The translations under genes and the position numbers were made by a program. Positions 16,930 through 25,688 of a stretch of 35,005 bases of DNA are shown one piece after another. Origin of the DNA: JBCDHN01 sp964351855 (GTDB lineage: Bacteria; Verrucomicrobiota; Verrucomicrobiia; Verrucomicrobiales; DEV007). Location of the stretch: positions 1 to 35,005 of the forward strand of contig CAYGQD010000055.1 in assembly GCA_964351855.1 (NCBI GenBank), given 5' to 3'. Under the pieces are notes generated by a model. That model ran no database searches, was not told the origin of the DNA, and saw only the letters and a program-made list of their open reading frames with translations. Within the stretch, counting starts at the first letter, position 1. Every line of letters begins with the position of its first letter.

Positions 16930-18153
16930 CTAACGATTCGAAGGAGTCCCCAACGTTTCGATCAATGACTTCTCGCCTTGTGGGGCTCGAAACGTCCCCT
17001 TTGTCTCGACAATCCCTTCGCGATAAGCCGTCGAATCCGAGAGCAACTGCTTGTGCGCGTCCCTCAAATTGTAGTGAGGAATGTTGGGATAGATATGGTG
17101 AATGAGGTGAAAATCGTTCCCGTAACCAAGGACTGCCCATCGCGTGAACGGGTCAGCGTGAATGATTCGGGAGTTGTTGAGTCGATCTGTCCCAAGATTC
17201 GCGTGTTGATAGACTTCGCGAAGCAGCATGAGGTAGGGAAACACATAGACCAAGGGCAACAGCCAAAACGCAAAATAGAAGGGCGCAAAGTCAAACTTCC
17301 CAAAATGGCGGATCCAACTGATGATGATAAAGGTGACCGCATAAAACGAAATACGAAGGAGGCCGCTGAGCTTTGGGTCATAGCTCAATTTCGCGGTCGA
17401 TTCCCGAAAACAATTCCCGGGAAGTGCCATCCAAACAGCGACGGCCACCAGATAGACGATGAGCGGTCCGCCGATAACGATCCTCGGATTACCCGTCGCC
17501 TCGAACGCGTAAACCAAACCGACCAACGAGAAAAGAAACAAAATTCCAAGTTTGGTTGGTGACTGGTAGAAGTGAATTTTCTTGGGTTGCCCGGTTCCCA
17601 CAGAGAGAACTTGGAACAAATCAGCCAGGTTCCTCAAGACAAACGGCGGCCAGAAGAACTTCCCGTAGTATTGGTAGATGAAGGAAGGCCCTGGCATGGG
17701 AAACCTGGAATAAATATGCTCTTCCTTGCTTCCCGCGAAGTTCGGGTCGCGCTCCGGATCGTTCGGATAGAGATGGTGTCCCAAATGTTTGGCCCGATAG
17801 CTGAGAAGACTGCTCCAGAGCGGAAAGAAACAAATCAGATTTGCCAACAAATCGTTCGCGCTGCGGTTTTTCAGAAGGAGGTGGTGGGAGGATTCATGCC
17901 CCATGAGACCAATCCGATGCATCAGACAACCGGTCAAAATGACAAAAGGCATCGCAATCGGAATCGACCAAATCACTCGGGACCATCCTTGCAGTCCCCA
18001 ATCATCCAAGTGGGTCATCACGAGAATGCCTCCGGCTTGCACGGTGATCATGCAAATCCAGTCAATGAGTAGGGAGGACAGATTGCGAAGGGGACGCACC
18101 TGCGTCCACCTACGTATGCTGACAGCATCCAGAAGTTGGCCTGTCTTAGTCAC
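16930..18153 (-). CDS. Membrane fatty-acid desaturase family protein
   Basis: 407 residues from a GTG start. Several membrane segments surround three histidine boxes: HESSHH, HLGHHLYP and HLIHHIYPNIPH, with an additional EVYQHANLG. This is the diiron arrangement of membrane desaturases and hydroxylases, which introduce double bonds into acyl chains or hydroxylate carotenoids at the inner membrane. Substrate is uncertain; the family also includes carotenoid hydroxylase/ketolase relatives. An ATG further in (near 18048) would delete part of the first membrane helix and is less likely. The sulfotransferase gene lies upstream on the same strand, separated by 178 bp, so cotranscription is possible but not assured. 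Confidence 0.85.
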   Translation of the reverse strand: MTKTGQLLDAVSIRRWTQVRPLRNLSSLLIDWICMITVQAGGILVMTHLDDWGLQGWSRVIWSIPIAMPFVILTGCLMHRIGLMGHESSHHLLLKNRSANDLLANLICFFPLWSSLLSYRAKHLGHHLYPNDPERDPNFAGSKEEHIYSRFPMPGPSFIYQYYGKFFWPPFVLRNLADLFQVLSVGTGQPKKIHFYQSPTKLGILFLFSLVGLVYAFEATGNPRIVIGGPLIVYLVAVAVWMALPGNCFRESTAKLSYDPKLSGLLRISFYAVTFIIISWIRHFGKFDFAPFYFAFWLLPLVYVFPYLMLLREVYQHANLGTDRLNNSRIIHADPFTRWAVLGYGNDFHLIHHIYPNIPHYNLRDAHKQLLSDSTAYREGIVETKGTFRAPQGEKSLIETLGTPSNR

Positions 18154-18331
18154 TAATAAAAACTGAGGGGAAGAATTGTCTGATTACTAACTTAACCAAA
18201 AGAATTAGCAATACGCAAGGAAGCATTTTGGGAAGAATTTGCCTAAGCCTAAAGGGTAGGATGAGGGAAGTTCGAGAAAAATATCGTGTCATTTTAACGA
18301 TTTTTTATCTGCGCTTAAGCGAATCAAAGAA

Positions 18332-19498
18332 TCAGACTACTTCGATTCCTTCAGGAATTTCATAGGGCCATTCCTGCAAGGAAAAATCCCAATCGCCGTG
18401 AATGCGATCGACTTGCGACTGCGTGAGTTGGTGGACATTTCGTTGGTAGCTTTTCTTGCGTTCCGCGTAGGGAGAAATCGCCTCAAGGGCAGCTTGCTTG
18501 TTAGGAAGGCGAAGTTGATTAAACAAACGCTCAATCTCTTCCATTGGACGCTCGGTAATCGCTTCATAAGTGGTCTCCGCGATATCGGAAGCCGGAATCT
18601 GACGGCGCTGCTTCATGTAGGCACTGATGAGGCGCTTGTACTTGTAAAACACCATCTCCTCAAACGGGACATCGTCGAAGTCCTGCCAGGCAAAAACGCT
18701 CATCAAGCGAAAGTAGCGATTCATACTGGAAGAGAAAACCTCATACGGGTTGCGATGAATGTAGATGAACCGCGCTCTGGGAAACAATTCTTTCAGTAAG
18801 GTGATTCTCGCGGTGGAGGGCGGATTCTTGAACAATAACTGACGGCCACCATAAGCCAGGCTCAGCTTCTTAACCAGGGTCACGTAGGCCTGCCGGAACC
18901 CCGCAATCTCATCGTCACTCGCTCCGTTGAAAAAGACCGACCGCTCAAAGTGGCGTTTCATCTCCTGGGGAAAATAGTAAACGCAGTAGTAGCCCAGTGG
19001 GTTGAGGCTGCCCAACGCCATCTCTTCTTCCTGAGGTTCGAGAATGGTCAGATCGACATTGTCGTAGCCGCGTTTCTTGGGGAGCGCTTTCGAGATAAAA
19101 TGCCTACCGACCTTGTTGTAGCTCAGCAGGTTGTGCGGCATTGCCGTTTGGCCGAAGTCCAAGAAGGCGAATTGAGGATCACGACTGAGTAGGTTGTGAA
19201 GGTGCGTCGTCCCGCTGCGCCAGTGTCCTACGATAAAAATCGGATCAGTTGGAAGCTGGTAGCTGTCGATTCGCTTTTGCCAGCGGAGTTTCTCCAGCAC
19301 CGTGAACGGATGGCGCATGCCCACCACCGCCGTTGCCAGAATCCGCTGCTTCAGACTGCGCCGACTGAAGTTCCCGTTCTGCGAAAGGTGGGCTAGAAAC
19401 GTTTCGAGATCGCAGCCGCCCAGAGGATGCAAGGATGGGACCCGCTCCTCTTTTGCGCGCTGAATGTCCCATTTGGTACTCCCTGAATTGGTGCTCAT
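18332..19498 (-). CDS. PAPS-dependent sulfotransferase family protein
   Basis: 388 residues from the ATG at 19498. The frame is open to 19831, but that extension has no family character and overlaps the divergent VCBS gene. The 5'-phosphosulfate loop is clear: FIVGHWRSGTTHLHNLL (residues about 88-104), a P-loop variant. The 3'-phosphate-binding segment is RARFIYIHRNPYEVFSSSM (241-259), with Arg249 and the Ser run. These identify a sulfotransferase that moves sulfate from PAPS to an acceptor, likely a lipid, saccharide or small molecule. The protein is soluble with no signal peptide. It sits upstream of the desaturase gene, hinting at lipid modification, but this is inference. Confidence 0.85.
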   Translation of the reverse strand: MSTNSGSTKWDIQRAKEERVPSLHPLGGCDLETFLAHLSQNGNFSRRSLKQRILATAVVGMRHPFTVLEKLRWQKRIDSYQLPTDPIFIVGHWRSGTTHLHNLLSRDPQFAFLDFGQTAMPHNLLSYNKVGRHFISKALPKKRGYDNVDLTILEPQEEEMALGSLNPLGYYCVYYFPQEMKRHFERSVFFNGASDDEIAGFRQAYVTLVKKLSLAYGGRQLLFKNPPSTARITLLKELFPRARFIYIHRNPYEVFSSSMNRYFRLMSVFAWQDFDDVPFEEMVFYKYKRLISAYMKQRRQIPASDIAETTYEAITERPMEEIERLFNQLRLPNKQAALEAISPYAERKKSYQRNVHQLTQSQVDRIHGDWDFSLQEWPYEIPEGIEVV

Positions 19499-19627
19499 TG
19501 TCGGCGAAGGCTTCGCCCCTAGCGTCGCAGGGATCAAAAGAAATTTGCCGTAATCCGCCCTGAAGTTGACAGATCCACCGATTTCGCCCGTGGCGATGAC
19601 GAACCTGTCGCCCACAAACCCTCCATC

Positions 19628-20821
19628 ATGAAAGTTGCCCTCCTTTTCTTCCTCACTGCAATGCTTAGTGCCCAAGGGCAAAGTTGGAAACGCCACACCA
19701 TCGATGCCTTCCATCAGGAACGTGGAAAAGTGGGGGCCGACGGAGTTCGGGTAGCGGATGTGAACGGTGACGGCCGTCCTGATCTCACAACTGGCTGGGA
19801 GCAGGGCGGAGCTGTCCGGATTGCTTTCCATCCTGGATTTGCGGATGTCCAGCAGCCATGGCCCGCAGTGACCGTCGGCACTGTCCCCGGCGTTGAAGAT
19901 GCCGCGTTCGCGGATCTCGATGGCGACGATTCAATCGACGTCATTTCCTGCGCGGAAGGAAAAGTGAACAGCGTTTTCGTTCATTGGGGCCCCAGCCCTA
20001 CTGACTACGCCCGAGCCGCAGCTTGGACGACCAAAGCGTTCCCCGCCTCGGCGAAGCGACGCTGGATGTTTGCCTTGCCCATGGATGTGAACCAAGACGG
20101 AAAGCTCGACATCGTCATCGGTTCAAAGAAGTCCAACGCGATGGTAGGATGGCTGGAACAACCGGAAGAAGCACGAAATCTCAAGGCGTGGAGGCTTCAT
20201 GAAATGTGCCCCGCAGGCTGGATTATGTCACTGCGAAACCTGGATGTGGATGGAGATGGTGATGAAGACGTCATCTTGAGTGATCGCTACGAAAAAGGTC
20301 AGGGAATCTTTTGGTTAGAGAATCCCGGGAGCGAAAATCCCTCAAAATTAAGACAACCATGGCCGCGCCACATGATCGGCGGCGAGGGGCGCCAGGTCAT
20401 GTTTCTCACCACGGGAGATCTCAATCTCGACGGAAAGAGCGATGTGGTCTGCGCCACGCTCGAAGGGGATTTGCTCCTCTTTTTGCGAGCCGAATCAGGC
20501 TGGAAAGAGTCCGTCATTCCCCTCCCCTTTGGTCTAACTGCCGGAAAGGGCGTCGGCATCGCCGACATCGATGGGGATGGAAGACCTGATCTCGTCACAA
20601 CCTCCGAAGCGCAACGCGAGAAAGCAGACATGGTTTCGGTCGCTTGGCTGAGACAACGCGAAAACGGAACTTGGATGGAGCATCGCATCAGTGATGAAAA
20701 AGGCCGAAAATTCGACCGGATAGAAATGCTCGATCTCGATGGTGACGGTGATTTGGACGTTGTGACGTGCGAAGAAGTCCACAATCTTGGGGTGTTCTGG
20801 TATGAGAACCCCACACGCTGA
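19628..20821 (+). CDS. Secreted VCBS/FG-GAP repeat protein
   Basis: 397 residues with a signal peptide (MKVALLFFLTAMLSAQG). At least seven repeats carry the calcium-binding DxDxDG-like loop: DVNGDGRPDL, DLDGDDSIDV, DVNQDGKLDI, DVDGDGDEDV, DLNLDGKSDV, DIDGDGRPDL and DLDGDGDLDV. The spacing suits a seven-bladed beta-propeller, as in FG-GAP/VCBS proteins of PVC bacteria. It is exported and probably binds glycans or proteins; I see no catalytic domain. Divergent from the sulfotransferase (129 bp) and tail-to-tail with the beta-helix gene, with 2 bp between stops. Confidence 0.87.
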   Translation: MKVALLFFLTAMLSAQGQSWKRHTIDAFHQERGKVGADGVRVADVNGDGRPDLTTGWEQGGAVRIAFHPGFADVQQPWPAVTVGTVPGVEDAAFADLDGDDSIDVISCAEGKVNSVFVHWGPSPTDYARAAAWTTKAFPASAKRRWMFALPMDVNQDGKLDIVIGSKKSNAMVGWLEQPEEARNLKAWRLHEMCPAGWIMSLRNLDVDGDGDEDVILSDRYEKGQGIFWLENPGSENPSKLRQPWPRHMIGGEGRQVMFLTTGDLNLDGKSDVVCATLEGDLLLFLRAESGWKESVIPLPFGLTAGKGVGIADIDGDGRPDLVTTSEAQREKADMVSVAWLRQRENGTWMEHRISDEKGRKFDRIEMLDLDGDGDLDVVTCEEVHNLGVFWYENPTR

Positions 20822-20823
20822 AC

Positions 20824-23487
20824 TCAACGAGCCAGCTCCAGGTCATCGAGCCAAATCGACGACGCGACGTTGGCTTGACTGACGAACCCGAGCCACTCCA
20901 ATCGGCTCCACTCCGGTGATCCGACGGGTAATCCTTCGAACCGGCGCGGTTCGGAATCGGGTAGCGTCACCACCAGGTCCCACGTCCCGGCATCCTTGCC
21001 GAGCGGGGCGCTGATCGCGACGCGAAACCAGGAATCTTGCGGAACCGTGAGCAACGCTTTCCCGTTGGCTCGCAGCTCTCCGTTTTCGATCCAGATGCTG
21101 GGGCCGACGCGGTAGGGCGTCTCATGATCTCGCCATTCCTGCTGAAAAATCGCGCCCTCGCTCAAGCGGAGAGAAAAGGAGCAGGAGGTCACCCCGTCCT
21201 CATGATCGGGCTGGAGCGAAAACATCGGCTTGAACCGGGCCTTGAGCCCGGCAACATCGGTAAACTTCAGCGCCTTCGCCCCCGAAGTCGCGCCACCGTC
21301 TTCACTCACCGCGATCGAATCCCCCAGATTCTCGGAACTGACTTCCGCCCCGATCGGCAGCGCCACTTCTTCGAACGTTTCGAAAAACGTCAACGGAGGC
21401 GGCGATGGTGCGGAAACCATTTCCGGATACTCGACGCGATTGGCCAGGGCGATCCAAGCCGGGTCTCCGTAAACGCCAGCTTTGCGGAAATCGAATGGTT
21501 CGAAGCCGATTTCTGAGACGGGAGAGTTCTCCTCCAGGCGAAAGTCTCGCTCCGTTGCGTTGATGAACAAGGGATCTGTAATTCGCGAGCCGACATCGTT
21601 GCCGCTCTCCTGCCAATCTTCGAAGCTGAGTCGATCGAACAGAAACGGCTCCCCATTAACGTTCCAATACAAATTGTTCGCCAGCTTCACTTGGTCGTCC
21701 TTCCAGGAGCCATCCAGTAATGTGCCGGTTTCCCAAAGCACGATGTTTCGCTCAAAGGAAAACGAAAGGTGCTCTTCCACTCGAGTCCGGCGCACTTGGT
21801 GCTCGCGTCCGAAGGCCAGAATATTATTTCGGATGATGTTGTCCTTCCCGTAATGCTGATGGTAGCCCCCGGACTTGGTATCGTGAACCAAGTTTTTTTC
21901 CATGAGGATATCGCTGCTGCCCTCATCATTGTAGAGGCCCCAGCCACCGTAGCTCCACGAAGAAATGTGATGGATGTGGTTATGACTCACCGAAGTTCCT
22001 GGCGATGGCCCCAGCGTGTAAACTCCGCCCATGTCACTGAGCCATCCCCACCCCAGGTGATGAATGTGGTTCAATTCGATGCGGTTGCGAACCGCCAAGC
22101 TCTCCCCATAGCCCCAGCGCCACCCCACCGAGACTCCGGTGTAGAAGAAATCGGCAATTTCATTGTGAGTCACCGTGTTATCGCCGCTTTGACCGATCCA
22201 AACACCGACCGCACAAGGGAAAATATGGCCGCCGCTGCGGACAATGCAGTTGTCGATCGTGATCTGACGAGTCCGCTCATCTTCGTTCTTCGCAATCCCG
22301 AGGTCACCGATCCGAATTCCCCCTGCGCCCAAATCGTGGACCAAGGAGCGAGTGATCAGATTATCCCGGCAGCCCCGCCGAAACCAAAGCCCGTATCCTC
22401 CAGTGTGGGCGATTTCCACATCTTCGAAAGCGAGATTCCTCGCCCCATCCACCTGAATCGCCCCTTCAATCATCGCCGCAGCCTGCATCGGCCAGAATCC
22501 GTTTCGCGGCGTCAGGATTTGGCTGTGTTGAAAGGAAAGACCACGAAAACGGAGATGCTCGACGAAATTTCCCTCAGCGGGGTCACCCGCAATCACGAGG
22601 AGTTGTTCCGCGACGGGTGCGATGACCTCGGCTGAATCCAGGCTTTCCCCGGTTCGAGGATGATAGAAAAGGGTGCCGTTTCGGGCGAGAAACCATTCGC
22701 CCGGCTCATCCAACGCCGCTCGATAGTTTTCCAGAAGATAGCCGGTATTTCGGGTCAGAGGATTCCACGTCTTCATCTCTCGCCCGGAAACGATGAGACG
22801 ACCCGTCTCCGGATTGGCGGAATCGAGAAACGAGCGGGTGTTGTCCCATTTATGGAAGGCCAATAGCTGAACCTCGCGAACCTCTTCATCCGACATCCCC
22901 TGCAACGACCGAACATCTTCGGGACGAACGGTCAGCATTTGGCGTCCGGTGAGCCCGGCATTTTCGGGAAGCTTCGGATCAAGCTTCTCCTCGGTCGCCT
23001 TCAACAGATAGTGGAAAAACTGATCAGGTTCCCGGGCCCGAACAGCTCGCTTCCCATTGACCCACAATTGCTCAAAATCCCACGTTCCATCGGCGACTTC
23101 GGGAATTTGCGTGATCCACAATCCATCGGGACCGACCTGCCAGCCAGTAATGGGCTTTCCGCCGGAAAAAATGGGCCGAGCCCCCGGAGCTGCTTCGTAG
23201 GTGATCGGAGATTCGGCTGTCCCCACATCCTCAAGCCCCAAAACGACAGCTTCCGTCAGAGGATACACGCCGTCAGTGATAACGACCCGAACGGGGCCCA
23301 ACGCGGTTCCTCCCTGCTCTCGTTTGCGCTCACGAATCGCGTCTCGCGCCGCAGCCAACGAAGAAAGTTCGCCATCGGGTGACACTTGAAGCACCGTTTC
23401 CGAAGATGCGCTGACGAGCATGCCAACTCCGATCAGGGAGGCCACTGCCAAACGAGGAAACCGACGAGATTTGAGGGAGGATTTCAC
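20824..23487 (-). CDS. Secreted right-handed beta-helix protein, GH141-like
   Basis: 887 residues from a GTG start, with a signal peptide (basic KSRR then LAVASLIGVGMLVSA). The N-terminal part reads like polysaccharide-active beta-helix enzymes: SLAAARDAIRERKREQGG, VVITDGVYPLTEAVVLG and YEAAPGARPIFSGGKPITGW. The middle (about 330-600) is a right-handed parallel beta-helix, with rungs such as NTVTHNEIADFFYTGVSVG, SVSHNHIHHISSWSYGGWG and NIIRNNILAFGREHQ. A C-terminal concanavalin/LamG-like sandwich (about 705-887) ends DDLELAR. The overall plan recalls GH141 (fucosidase/xylanase) proteins; that assignment is by resemblance only, and catalytic residues cannot be confirmed. Last gene of the minus-strand cluster, 50 bp after the MauE/DoxX gene. 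Confidence 0.82.
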   Translation of the reverse strand: MKSSLKSRRFPRLAVASLIGVGMLVSASSETVLQVSPDGELSSLAAARDAIRERKREQGGTALGPVRVVITDGVYPLTEAVVLGLEDVGTAESPITYEAAPGARPIFSGGKPITGWQVGPDGLWITQIPEVADGTWDFEQLWVNGKRAVRAREPDQFFHYLLKATEEKLDPKLPENAGLTGRQMLTVRPEDVRSLQGMSDEEVREVQLLAFHKWDNTRSFLDSANPETGRLIVSGREMKTWNPLTRNTGYLLENYRAALDEPGEWFLARNGTLFYHPRTGESLDSAEVIAPVAEQLLVIAGDPAEGNFVEHLRFRGLSFQHSQILTPRNGFWPMQAAAMIEGAIQVDGARNLAFEDVEIAHTGGYGLWFRRGCRDNLITRSLVHDLGAGGIRIGDLGIAKNEDERTRQITIDNCIVRSGGHIFPCAVGVWIGQSGDNTVTHNEIADFFYTGVSVGWRWGYGESLAVRNRIELNHIHHLGWGWLSDMGGVYTLGPSPGTSVSHNHIHHISSWSYGGWGLYNDEGSSDILMEKNLVHDTKSGGYHQHYGKDNIIRNNILAFGREHQVRRTRVEEHLSFSFERNIVLWETGTLLDGSWKDDQVKLANNLYWNVNGEPFLFDRLSFEDWQESGNDVGSRITDPLFINATERDFRLEENSPVSEIGFEPFDFRKAGVYGDPAWIALANRVEYPEMVSAPSPPPLTFFETFEEVALPIGAEVSSENLGDSIAVSEDGGATSGAKALKFTDVAGLKARFKPMFSLQPDHEDGVTSCSFSLRLSEGAIFQQEWRDHETPYRVGPSIWIENGELRANGKALLTVPQDSWFRVAISAPLGKDAGTWDLVVTLPDSEPRRFEGLPVGSPEWSRLEWLGFVSQANVASSIWLDDLELAR

Positions 23488-23537
23488 CCCTCAACCTGTT
23501 CAGCAAGCCCTTCTGGTAAACCAAAAAAAATGGCGAT

Positions 23538-24017
23538 TCAGGAACTCGCCAGAACCTTTGAGGCCGCTCGTCTCCCACCCCGATTCCCTCCCTTTTCCAT
23601 CCAAAACAAGACGACCGCGATTCCGAACAGGACGAAGTTCCGACCAATCGCGACCGGGTAATTCGTCGTTTCACCTGAATCGCCAAAGCAACCACAGCTG
23701 ATCTCCAGTCCCCGAATCCAGGCAGAACCCAGAGCCAGATTAAAGGCGATTAGCGATCCGGCCAAAATCACCAGTCCTCCCAGGTAACAGCGCCGGACGA
23801 TCAATCCGAGCCCGGCAAATACTTCGAGCCAGGGAAGCGTCAGGGCGACCAGTGAGGGACAGGGATCAGTTAAAATCTGGTAATTGTGAATGTCGATCGC
23901 GAACAACTCCGGATTCTTCAGTTTCATCACCCCGGAAAAGATGAAGAGGCCGCCCAGGAACAACCGCATCGCGATTTCCAACCACCATCCGATTCGATCT
24001 GCGTGCTTAGAATCCAT
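23538..24017 (-). CDS. MauE/DoxX family membrane protein
   Basis: 159 residues with four predicted membrane helices (about 9-28, 46-67, 71-93 and 120-142), the DoxX-like four-helix layout. The motif ISCGCFGD before the last helix is characteristic of the MauE branch. MauE is linked to disulfide or cofactor maturation in methylamine dehydrogenase systems, but such proteins are widespread without that pathway, and no mau genes are present here. The start overlaps the end of acpS by 11 bp, so it is translated from the same mRNA. Its specific role here is unknown; a thiol or redox function is a guess from the Cys pair. Confidence 0.8.
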   Translation of the reverse strand: MDSKHADRIGWWLEIAMRLFLGGLFIFSGVMKLKNPELFAIDIHNYQILTDPCPSLVALTLPWLEVFAGLGLIVRRCYLGGLVILAGSLIAFNLALGSAWIRGLEISCGCFGDSGETTNYPVAIGRNFVLFGIAVVLFWMEKGGNRGGRRAASKVLASS

Positions 24018-24402
24018 CTTCGTCGCAACAAATCACCGCGTTCGCCGCCGCGTATTGGTCCGTGTGAGTGAGGCTGATCATGATTTTGGTGAATCCCTTG
24101 CGATTGGCGAATTCCTTGCCGCTTCCGGACAACACCACGAAGGGTTCGCCAGAATCTCGCCGTCCAATTTCCATGTCCGTCCAATTGAGATCCTTTCCAA
24201 TCCCCGTCCCAAAGGCTTTCGCGATCGCCTCCTTCGCGGCGAATCGGGCCGCATAGTGCCGGCTGGAGTAGCGCATCGAATCGCAATAGGCTCGTTCAGC
24301 CGCAGTGAAGACGCGATCAAGAAACGCATCCCCCAGGCGATCCATCGACTGGCGAATGCGTGCGTTTTCGACCACATCCACGCCGATTCCAAAAATCATC
24401 AT
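24007..24402 (-). CDS. acpS: Holo-[acyl-carrier-protein] synthase
   Basis: Transfers 4'-phosphopantetheine from CoA to apo-ACP, activating fatty-acid synthesis. 131 residues. The metal-binding GIGVDVVE (Asp9) and the RFAAKEAIAKAFGTGI block (Lys57, Glu58) are both present, as is the C-terminal SLTHTDQYAAANAVI. Two adjacent ATG codons occur at the start; either is possible. It begins 5 bp after the pdxJ stop, and its end overlaps the next gene, so it sits in the middle of an operon. The pdxJ-acpS pairing is common in bacteria. Confidence 0.95.
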   Translation of the reverse strand: MMIFGIGVDVVENARIRQSMDRLGDAFLDRVFTAAERAYCDSMRYSSRHYAARFAAKEAIAKAFGTGIGKDLNWTDMEIGRRDSGEPFVVLSGSGKEFANRKGFTKIMISLTHTDQYAAANAVICCDEDGF

Positions 24403-24407
24403 GATGA

Positions 24408-25166
24408 CTAGATACCGGGATCATAGCCCGTCATCAAGTCTAACATCTCCGCAACGCTTTGCCCCAGCCCCACAAAAATCGCACGCGAAACCAGATGGTG
24501 ACCGACATTGAGCTCCGCCAGATGGGGAACTTGAAAGAGCGTTGGCAGATTGGTGAGGTTGATGCCATGCCCCGCGTTGATCTGCAATCCGGCTTCGTGC
24601 CCCTGTTCTGCGGCTGCGATGAGACGTTTGAGTTCGTTCGGGCATCCCTTGAGGGCTCCGTTCGCAAAACTGCCCGTGTGAAGCTCAATCATCGACGCTC
24701 CCAGCTCGGCCGCCTTGGCGACCTGCTCGGGGTCGGGATCGATGAATAGGCTGACCAAGGTGCCATTGTCCTGAAGCCGGAAAATGGTCTCCTCCAGTTG
24801 ATCACCGTTCCCAACCACGTTTAATCCGCCTTCGGTCGTCACTTCCTGGCGGTTTTCAGGCACCAGACAGACAAAATTCGGCCGGACCTTGATGCCGATT
24901 TCGACAATCTCCGGGGTATTCCCCATCTCCAGATTGAGGGGAGCGTTCAACTCCTCTCGCAGCCGATAGACGTCTGCATCCTGAATGTGACGCCGGTCTT
25001 CGCGAAGATGAATCGTGATCGAATCCGCGCCCGCACCCATGCAAAGCTGCGCTGCCCCGAGCAAATCGGGCTCCACATTGTGCGCGGTCGGCATCGTCGA
25101 ATATCGAGCCTGCCGCAGCGTGGCGACATGGTCGATATTGACTCCCAGTTTCAGCGTTCTAGCCAT
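24408..25166 (-). CDS. pdxJ: Pyridoxine 5'-phosphate synthase
   Basis: Condenses 1-deoxy-D-xylulose 5-phosphate with 3-amino-2-oxopropyl phosphate in the last ring-forming step of the DXP-dependent vitamin B6 pathway. 252 residues with an (alpha/beta)8 barrel. Family blocks are LGVNIDHVATLRQAR at the N-terminus, GADSITIHLREDRRHIQD, LNLEMGNTPEIVEIG, CLVPENRQEVTTEGGL, IELHTGSFA and NAGHGINLTN near the end. The ATG at 25166 gives the standard N-terminus. It follows the phosphatase gene by 45 bp. A TAATAT lies just upstream, but no good -35 accompanies it. Confidence 0.97.
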   Translation of the reverse strand: MARTLKLGVNIDHVATLRQARYSTMPTAHNVEPDLLGAAQLCMGAGADSITIHLREDRRHIQDADVYRLREELNAPLNLEMGNTPEIVEIGIKVRPNFVCLVPENRQEVTTEGGLNVVGNGDQLEETIFRLQDNGTLVSLFIDPDPEQVAKAAELGASMIELHTGSFANGALKGCPNELKRLIAAAEQGHEAGLQINAGHGINLTNLPTLFQVPHLAELNVGHHLVSRAIFVGLGQSVAEMLDLMTGYDPGI

Positions 25167-25211
25167 GAGGACATATTACGCAGGAAAGGAAAACCAAAAG
25201 CAGAACCTGTG

Positions 25212-25688
25212 TCAGCCGGAAATCTTCCCTGCCTGGACCTGTCGCAAAATTTCGGCGCATCCATCTTCGAGGAGATCTAACACCAGTTCGAAGCCGTCTG
25301 CGCCGCCGTAGTAGGGATCCGGAACTTCCTCGTGTCCATGCTCGGTGCAAAACTCGCAGAACAAACGGACCCGGGCTCGCTGCTCAGGCGTTTTCGCCAG
25401 TTGAATCAAGTCGGCCAAATTCTCTCGGTCCATTGCCAGAATCAGGTCGAATTCTTCCAGATCATTCGCTCGGACTTGTCGGGCACGTCCCTGCGAAGAA
25501 ATTCCCCGTGCGTTCGCGGCCTTCGTCATTCTCGCATCCGGCGGATTGCCCAGATGCATCCCAATGGTTCCGGCGGAGTCGATCACCACCTCATTTTCCA
25601 GACCCTCCTCCGTCACCATCTTTCGCATCACATTTTCCGCCGCCGGAGAACGACAGATATTTCCCATGCAGACGAAGAGCACTTTCAT
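25212..25688 (-). CDS. Low-molecular-weight protein-tyrosine phosphatase
   Basis: 158 residues from the ATG at 25688. The frame extends upstream to 25763, but the phosphatase fold starts at MKVLFVCMGNICRSP. This contains the catalytic loop C7-x4-C12-R13-S14 (CX5R signature), where Cys7 is the nucleophile. The general acid Asp124 lies in VPDPYYGG. Such enzymes dephosphorylate tyrosine kinases of exopolysaccharide systems or arsenate-like substrates; here the polysaccharide link is only a possibility. The start overlaps the stop of the 3D-domain gene as ATGA, indicating translational coupling. Confidence 0.93.
   Translation of the reverse strand: MKVLFVCMGNICRSPAAENVMRKMVTEEGLENEVVIDSAGTIGMHLGNPPDARMTKAANARGISSQGRARQVRANDLEEFDLILAMDRENLADLIQLAKTPEQRARVRLFCEFCTEHGHEEVPDPYYGGADGFELVLDLLEDGCAEILRQVQAGKISG

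Noticed and set aside
25173..25178. TAATAT as a -10 box for a leaderless pdxJ transcript
   Set aside because: No -35 match at the right distance, and the gene sits inside a probable operon.
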